Origin: Caulobacter sp. BK020
Lineage (GTDB): Bacteria > Pseudomonadota > Alphaproteobacteria > Caulobacterales > Caulobacteraceae
Length of the DNA: 64,000 bases
Direction of reading: 5' to 3'
Assembly: GCF_004342605.1 (NCBI RefSeq)
Contig: NZ_SLZL01000009.1
Coordinates: 124,001 to 188,000, forward strand
Each line of letters begins with the position of its first letter. The stretch's first letter is position 1. The translations under genes and the position numbers were made by a program. The notes beneath the pieces were generated by a model, which had not been told where the DNA came from, ran no database searches, and saw nothing but the letters and a program-made list of their open reading frames with translations. Positions 59,254-64,000 of the stretch are shown piece after piece.

Positions 59254-60723
59254 ATGACTCCCAACGCCCTGGACAAGCTTTCCGCCTCCAAGTCGCCAGG
59301 ATCCCGCGCGATCGGCGCCACGGTCTCGATCCTGCTGGCCGCCCTGCTGACCAGCGCCTGCGCGACGATGCCGGCCGCGACGCCGGCCCGGGTCGCCAAG
59401 GCCCCAGAGACCTACGCCACGACCCAGACCTTGGCTGCTTCCGAGGCCGCCGCCTGGCCGGCCGACGCCTGGTGGAAGGCCTACGGCGACGCCCAGCTGA
59501 ACGCCCTGGTCGACGAGGCCCTGGCCGGCTCGCCCACCCTGGCCCAGGCCGAGGCCCGCCTGCGCCGCGCCCAGGCCCTGGCCAACCAGGCCAAGGCCGC
59601 CCAGTTGCCCAGCGTCGAGGCCAACGGCTCGGTCGAGCGGTCCAAGCAGAGCTACAACACCGGCATTCCCGCCCCCTTCGTGCCTCAGGGCTACAACGCC
59701 TATGGCCGGCTGAGCCTGGACTTCAGCTGGGAGCTGGACTTCTGGGGCAAGAACCGCGCGGCCGTCGCCGCCGCCACATCCGAGGCCCGGGCCGCCCAGG
59801 CCGACGCCGCCCAGGCCCGGCTGATGCTAGCCACCTCGGTGGCCGGCGCCTATGCCGACCTGGCGCGCCTCTATGCCGAGCGCGACGTGGCCGAGCGGTC
59901 GGTGGCCCTGCGCCAGGAGACCCTGACCCTGGTCAGCGACCGGGTGACCAACGGGCTCGACACGCGCGGCGAGCTGCGTCAGGCCGAGGCCGGTCCGCCC
60001 ACCGCCCGCGCCGAGCTGGCCGCCCTGGACGAACAGATCGCCCAGACCCGCAACGGCCTGGCCGCCCTGCTGGGCGCCGGACCCGACCGCGGCCTGGCCA
60101 TCGCCCGCCCCTCGGTGGCGGCCCTCAAGCCGTTCGGCCTGCCCGCCAACCTCGCCGCCGACCTGATCGGCCGCCGCCCCGACGTGGTCGCCGCCAAGTG
60201 GCGGGCCGAGGCCGCCAGCAAGCGGATCGGCCAGGCCAAGGCGGCCTTCTACCCGAACGTCAACCTGGCCGCCGCGATCGGCGTGCAGTCGCTGCACCTG
60301 GACAAGCTGTTCGACAGCGGCTCGGACATCGGCAGCGTCGGCCCCGCCGTCAGCCTGCCGATCTTCGAGGGCGGACGGCTGAAGGCCAATCTGCGGGCCG
60401 CCGAGGCGGACCGCGACGGCGCGGTGGCCGCCTACGACGCCGCCGTCACCCAGGCCCTGCGCGACGTGGCCGACGTCGCCGCCAGCGAGCGGGCCCTGAG
60501 CACCCGGCTCAGCGAAAGCCGCGCAGCCCTGGCCGCCAGCGAGGACGGCTTCCGCATCGCCAAGCTGCGCTACCAGGGCGGCCTGTCGACCTATCAGAAC
60601 GTGCTGATCGCCGAACAGGCGGTGCTGTCCCAGCGCCGGATCGTCGCCGACCTGGAAAGCCGCGCCCTGACCCTGGACGTCGCCCTGGTGCGCGCCCTGG
60701 GCGGCGGCTTCGCCCCCGCCTGA
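59254..60723 (+). CDS. NodT-family outer-membrane efflux lipoprotein
   Basis: A 489-residue TolC-like outer membrane factor. Signal peptide with lipobox TSAC (Cys36). Two repeats of the OMF domain with the long periplasmic helices (DAQLNALVDEALAGSPTLAQAEARLRRAQAL; WELDFWGKNR; second repeat with LPIFEGGRLKANLRAAEADRDGA). Ends the three-part pump at the outer membrane. First gene of the pump operon, followed by emrA after 55 bases. Confidence 0.93.
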   Translation: MTPNALDKLSASKSPGSRAIGATVSILLAALLTSACATMPAATPARVAKAPETYATTQTLAASEAAAWPADAWWKAYGDAQLNALVDEALAGSPTLAQAEARLRRAQALANQAKAAQLPSVEANGSVERSKQSYNTGIPAPFVPQGYNAYGRLSLDFSWELDFWGKNRAAVAAATSEARAAQADAAQARLMLATSVAGAYADLARLYAERDVAERSVALRQETLTLVSDRVTNGLDTRGELRQAEAGPPTARAELAALDEQIAQTRNGLAALLGAGPDRGLAIARPSVAALKPFGLPANLAADLIGRRPDVVAAKWRAEAASKRIGQAKAAFYPNVNLAAAIGVQSLHLDKLFDSGSDIGSVGPAVSLPIFEGGRLKANLRAAEADRDGAVAAYDAAVTQALRDVADVAASERALSTRLSESRAALAASEDGFRIAKLRYQGGLSTYQNVLIAEQAVLSQRRIVADLESRALTLDVALVRALGGGFAPA

Positions 60724-60778
60724 CCCCGTTCGAACCCGCTTTCCGCCCTTCGCTTTCGCGCCTCCAGGACCTCCCCCC

Positions 60779-61921
60779 ATGGCCGACACCACCGCCTCCC
60801 CCACCCAATTCGGCGCCAAATCCGGCGTCAAACCGGCCGCCAGCCGTCGCCAGCTCCTGACCGGCCTCGCGGTCGTGGTCGTGGTCGGCGTGGCCGGCTG
60901 GGGCCTTTACCAGGTCCTCGTGGGCTCGCACCATGTCGAGACCGACAACGCCTATGTCGGGGCCGAGGTCGCCCAGGTGACGCCGCTGGTCAGCGGGCCG
61001 GTCGCCAAGGTGCTGGTCTCTGAGACCCAGACCGTGACCGCCGGCCAGTCGCTGGTGGTGATCGACGACGCCGACGCCCGGATCGCCGTCCTCGCCGCCC
61101 AGGCCGCCCTGGGCCAGGCGCAGCGCAAGGTGCAGGGCTATTTCGCCAGCGACGACGCCCTGGCCGGCCAGGTGGCGGCCCGCGACGCCGACATCGCCCG
61201 CGCCAACGCGGCGGTGACCGGCGCCCAGGCCAGCCTGGAGCAGGCCCGCGTCGAGCTCACGCGGCGCAAGGCCCTGGCCGACTCTGGCGCGGTCTCCGGC
61301 GAGGAGCTGACCACCGCCCAGAGCCAGTTCACCAACGCCCAGTCGGCCCTGGTCGAGGCCAAGGCGGCCCTGGCCCAGGCCAAGGCCACCCGCGCCGCCG
61401 CCGAGGGCAGCCGCGAGGTCAACACCGCCCTGATCTCCGGCCTGCCGGCCAGCAAGAACCCGGAAATCGCCGCCGCCGAAGCCCGCCTGGCCAGCGCCCA
61501 GCTGGCCTTGGACCGCACCGTGCTGCGCGCCCCGCTGGCCGGCGTGGTGTCCAAGAAGAACGTCCAGGTCGGCCAGCAGGTGCAGGTCGGCGCGCCGCTG
61601 ATGGCCATCGTCCCGACGACCAGCGCCTATGTCGACGCCAACTTCAAGGAAGTGCAGCTGGACAAGGTGCGCGTCGGCCAGCCGGTGACCCTGACCTCCG
61701 ACCTCTACGGCGGCGGCGTCAAGTTCCACGGCCGGGTGAAGGGCCTGTCGGGCGGCACCGGTTCGGCCTTCTCGCTGATCCCGGCCCAGAACGCCTCGGG
61801 CAACTGGATCAAGGTGGTGCAGCGCCTGCCCGTCCGCATCACCCTGGATCCGGCCGAACTGAAGGACCATCCGCTGCGCGTGGGCCTGTCGATGAAGGCC
61901 ACCATCGACACCTCCAAATAG
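60779..61921 (+). CDS. emrA: EmrA-type membrane fusion protein
   Basis: A 380-residue HlyD/EmrA adaptor: one N-terminal membrane segment (LTGLAVVVVVGVAGWGLYQVL), DNAYVGAEVAQVTPLVSGPVAKVLVSETQTVTAGQ biotinyl-lipoyl-like part, a long coiled coil (about 95-235) and a C-terminal beta part (NWIKVVQRLPVRITLDP). It bridges the EmrB permease to the outer membrane channel. Same operon. Confidence 0.93.
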   Translation: MADTTASPTQFGAKSGVKPAASRRQLLTGLAVVVVVGVAGWGLYQVLVGSHHVETDNAYVGAEVAQVTPLVSGPVAKVLVSETQTVTAGQSLVVIDDADARIAVLAAQAALGQAQRKVQGYFASDDALAGQVAARDADIARANAAVTGAQASLEQARVELTRRKALADSGAVSGEELTTAQSQFTNAQSALVEAKAALAQAKATRAAAEGSREVNTALISGLPASKNPEIAAAEARLASAQLALDRTVLRAPLAGVVSKKNVQVGQQVQVGAPLMAIVPTTSAYVDANFKEVQLDKVRVGQPVTLTSDLYGGGVKFHGRVKGLSGGTGSAFSLIPAQNASGNWIKVVQRLPVRITLDPAELKDHPLRVGLSMKATIDTSK

Positions 61922-61952
61922 TCCGCGCTCAAGCCCTGCAAGGAAGCGTCGC

Positions 61953-63536
61953 ATGGCCGACCAGGACTCCTCCCCCGCCGCCGCGTCGGCCCCGCCCCCG
62001 ACGGCGGGACCCGCGTCGCTGACCGGCGTGACGCTGGGCGTGACCGCCATCGCCCTGGCGCTGGGCACCTTCATGCAGGTGCTGGACAGCACCATCGCCA
62101 ACGTCTCGATCCCGACCATCGCCGGCAATCTGGGCGTCAGCACCAGCCAGGGCACCTGGGTGATCACCTCGTTCGCCGTGGCCAACGGCGTGTCGGTGCC
62201 CCTGACCGGCTGGCTGATGGGCCGCTACGGCGTGGTCAAGACCTTCGTGGCCTCGGTCCTGATGTTCACCATCGCCTCGTTCCTGTGCGGCGTGTCGTGG
62301 AACCTGCCGTCGCTGATCGTCTTCCGCATCCTGCAGGGCCTGGTCTCGGGCCCGATGATCCCCGGCTCGCAAGCCCTGCTGATCATGATCTTCCCGCCCA
62401 ACAAGCGGGGCACGGCCCTGGCCATCTGGTCGATGACCACCCTGGTGGCGCCGATCTGCGGCCCGATCCTGGGGGGCTACATCTCCGACAACATCGCCTG
62501 GCCATGGATCTTCCTGATCAACGTGCCCATCGGCCTGATCTGCGCCTTCCTCTGCTGGCGGCCGCTGGCCAGCCGCGAGACACCCACCCGCAAGGTCCCG
62601 ATCGACACCGCCGGCTTCATGCTGCTGCTGATCTGGGTCGGCGCGCTGCAGGTGATGCTGGACACCGGCAAGGAGGCCGACTGGTTCAACTCGCCGGCCA
62701 TCGTGGTGGAAACCTTGGTGGCGATCATCGGCTTCATCGCCTGGGTCATCTGGGAGCTGGGCGAAAAGCACCCGATCGTCGACCTGTCACTGTTCAAGTC
62801 GCGTAACTTCGCCCTGGGCACAGTGGCCCTGTGCCTGGGCTATGCGGTGTTCTTCGGCAGCAATCTGCTGCAGCCGCTGTGGCTACAGACCCGCATGGGC
62901 TACATCGCCACCTGGGCCGGGCTGGTGGCCGCCCCCAGCGGCGTGGTCGCCGTGATTCTCACCCCGTTCGCCGCCCGCATCATGCAGAAGGTCGACGCCC
63001 GCTGGACCGCCACCCTGTCGATGCTGGCCTTCGCCCTGTCGTTCTACATGCGCTCCGGCTTCACGCCCGATGTCGATTTCAGATCGCTGGTCTGGCCGAT
63101 GCTGGTCCAGGGGGTGGCGATGAGCACCTTCTTCATCTCGATGGTCACCATCTCGCTGAACGGCGTGCCGCCCCACCAGCTGCCGTCGGCTTCGGGCCTG
63201 TCGAACTTCTCGCGGATCACCGCCGGCAGCTTCGCCGCCTCCCTGACCACCACGGTCTGGGATCGCAGCGAGTCCTTGCACCAGACCCGGCTGGCCGAAA
63301 CCATGGGCTCCAACGACCCGGCCTGGCTGGCGGCGATCGAGCGCATGCAGGCCGTGGGTCTCAGCCACGCCCAGGCGGTGGGCGCGGCGACCAGCCAGGT
63401 GGTCAACCAGGCCTATCTGCTGGCCACGCTGGACTTCTTCCGCGCCTCGGCCTGGCTGACGGTGCTGCTGATCCCCTGCATCTGGCTGACCAACAAGGCG
63501 ATGAGCGGCGGCGGCGCACCGCCGCCGGCCGACTAG
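61953..63536 (+). CDS. emrB: EmrB-type MFS drug permease (DHA2, 14 TMS)
   Basis: A 527-residue major facilitator protein with 14 predicted helices. [45 protein letters not shown] is the DHA2 motif C region, and [19 protein letters not shown] the later one. It exports drugs by proton antiport with EmrA and NodT-type protein. Its TAG stop shares the CTAG bases with the stop of the convergent PBP gene. Confidence 0.94.
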   Translation: MADQDSSPAAASAPPPTAGPASLTGVTLGVTAIALALGTFMQVLDSTIANVSIPTIAGNLGVSTSQGTWVITSFAVANGVSVPLTGWLMGRYGVVKTFVASVLMFTIASFLCGVSWNLPSLIVFRILQGLVSGPMIPGSQALLIMIFPPNKRGTALAIWSMTTLVAPICGPILGGYISDNIAWPWIFLINVPIGLICAFLCWRPLASRETPTRKVPIDTAGFMLLLIWVGALQVMLDTGKEADWFNSPAIVVETLVAIIGFIAWVIWELGEKHPIVDLSLFKSRNFALGTVALCLGYAVFFGSNLLQPLWLQTRMGYIATWAGLVAAPSGVVAVILTPFAARIMQKVDARWTATLSMLAFALSFYMRSGFTPDVDFRSLVWPMLVQGVAMSTFFISMVTISLNGVPPHQLPSASGLSNFSRITAGSFAASLTTTVWDRSESLHQTRLAETMGSNDPAWLAAIERMQAVGLSHAQAVGAATSQVVNQAYLLATLDFFRASAWLTVLLIPCIWLTNKAMSGGGAPPPAD

Positions 63537-64000
63537 CCCGGCTGTCGTTCGGACGCCGGCGCCGCCGGCGCCGGTGGAGCGCTGATCACCGGAGCGGGCG
63601 GCGCCGCCGGCGCATCTGGCGCGGGCGGAACCGATCCCTCCGCCAGCGGAACCTCGCCGCCTTCGGGGACCGAGCCGTCGACCGGCGTCCCGTCGGGATT
63701 GAGCAGCGTCGGGTCCTCGGCGGCCGAGACCGCGTCGTCGTCCTCGGGTTCGGCGGCCCTGGGCGCGTCGCGATTGACCGCATAGGTGGCCACGCTCTTC
63801 CAGATCTTGGCCGGCAGGCCGCCGCCGACCACGCCGTTCATGGGCCTGTTGTCGTCGTTGCCGACCCAGACGCCGATCACCAGGTCGCCGACATAACCGA
63901 CGAACAGGGCGTCGCGATAATCCTGGCTGGTGCCGGTCTTGCCGAACGCGCCGGGGATCGCCGCCTCGACGCCCGTGCCGCGCTGGGTGGCCGAGCGCAG
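63533..64000 (-). CDS. Penicillin-binding protein 1A-type transpeptidase, C-terminal end only
   Basis: Only the last 155 residues lie in the window. The frame contains [51 protein letters not shown], where KTGTS is the third transpeptidase motif of class A PBPs, followed by an acidic, Pro/Ala-rich tail. It makes peptidoglycan cross-links in the periplasm, with glycosyltransferase domain expected beyond base 64000. Confidence 0.9.
   Translation of the reverse strand: MRSATQRGTGVEAAIPGAFGKTGTSQDYRDALFVGYVGDLVIGVWVGNDDNRPMNGVVGGGLPAKIWKSVATYAVNRDAPRAAEPEDDDAVSAAEDPTLLNPDGTPVDGSVPEGGEVPLAEGSVPPAPDAPAAPPAPVISAPPAPAAPASERQPG

Overview
The window is GC-rich, densely coded DNA from an alphaproteobacterium, almost certainly a member of the Caulobacteraceae (Caulobacter or a close relative). 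The evidence is a DivJ/PleC-type histidine kinase, a DUF1134 (EipA) gene with a textbook CtrA box upstream, a NodT/EmrAB-type efflux operon, many TTG/GTG starts with GTGA or ATGA gene overlaps, and several families of short palindromic intergenic repeats. It is ordinary chromosome. I see no phage, transposase, CRISPR array or rRNA. Two tandem tRNA-Gly(GCC) genes are the only RNA genes found.

Layout. 1-4.5 kb: cut-off exported metallopeptidase-like gene, small membrane protein, 2OG-Fe dioxygenase, DUF1491 and an exported protein. 4.5-9.5 kb: divergent histidine kinases (DivJ-like and a soluble kinase), sufE, trhO and an ArsR regulator. 9.5-16.6 kb: SDR dehydrogenase, two stress-type genes with sigma-T-like promoters, a DUF6456/DnaA-domain-IV gene pair, kdgK, a lipoprotein and a DUF885 peptidase. 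16.7-22.8 kb: tRNAs, an epimerase, a Fic toxin-antitoxin pair, a hydrolase, two LPS-type glycosyltransferases and a secreted protein built of four near-identical 51-residue repeats. 22.8-31 kb: translation block (infC, rpmI, rplT, pheS, pheT) interrupted by an S9 peptidase gene. 31-40.4 kb: two small ACT-like proteins, msrA, two DUF4139 paralogues, a YqhA-like membrane protein, a transglutaminase, eipA and an MBL hydrolase. 40.5-50.5 kb: Lrp regulator, xseA, DUF2093, a response regulator, a lipid A acyltransferase, an XRE regulator, hisN, an SCP2/lysophospholipase pair, two exported methyltransferase paralogues and Hsp20. 50.5-64 kb: two tandem pentapeptide-repeat proteins, gpmA, kdsD, HPP-CBS, GST, DUF2200, upp, a TetR-controlled NodT-EmrA-EmrB pump and the 3' end of a penicillin-binding protein gene.

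How the genes work together. Core functions dominate: translation, LPS/Kdo and lipid A synthesis, peptidoglycan synthesis, envelope integrity, Fe-S and tRNA modification, and cell-cycle signalling. The least explained parts are the tandem pentapeptide proteins, the exported methyltransferase pair, the stand-alone DnaA DNA-binding domain coupled to DUF6456, the Fic module with non-canonical motif positions, and the palindromic repeats that in one family supply the stop codons of adjacent genes. No clearly new multi-gene system stands out; those five are the best candidates for follow-up. All family names come from reading translated sequence and memory of the families, with no database search.
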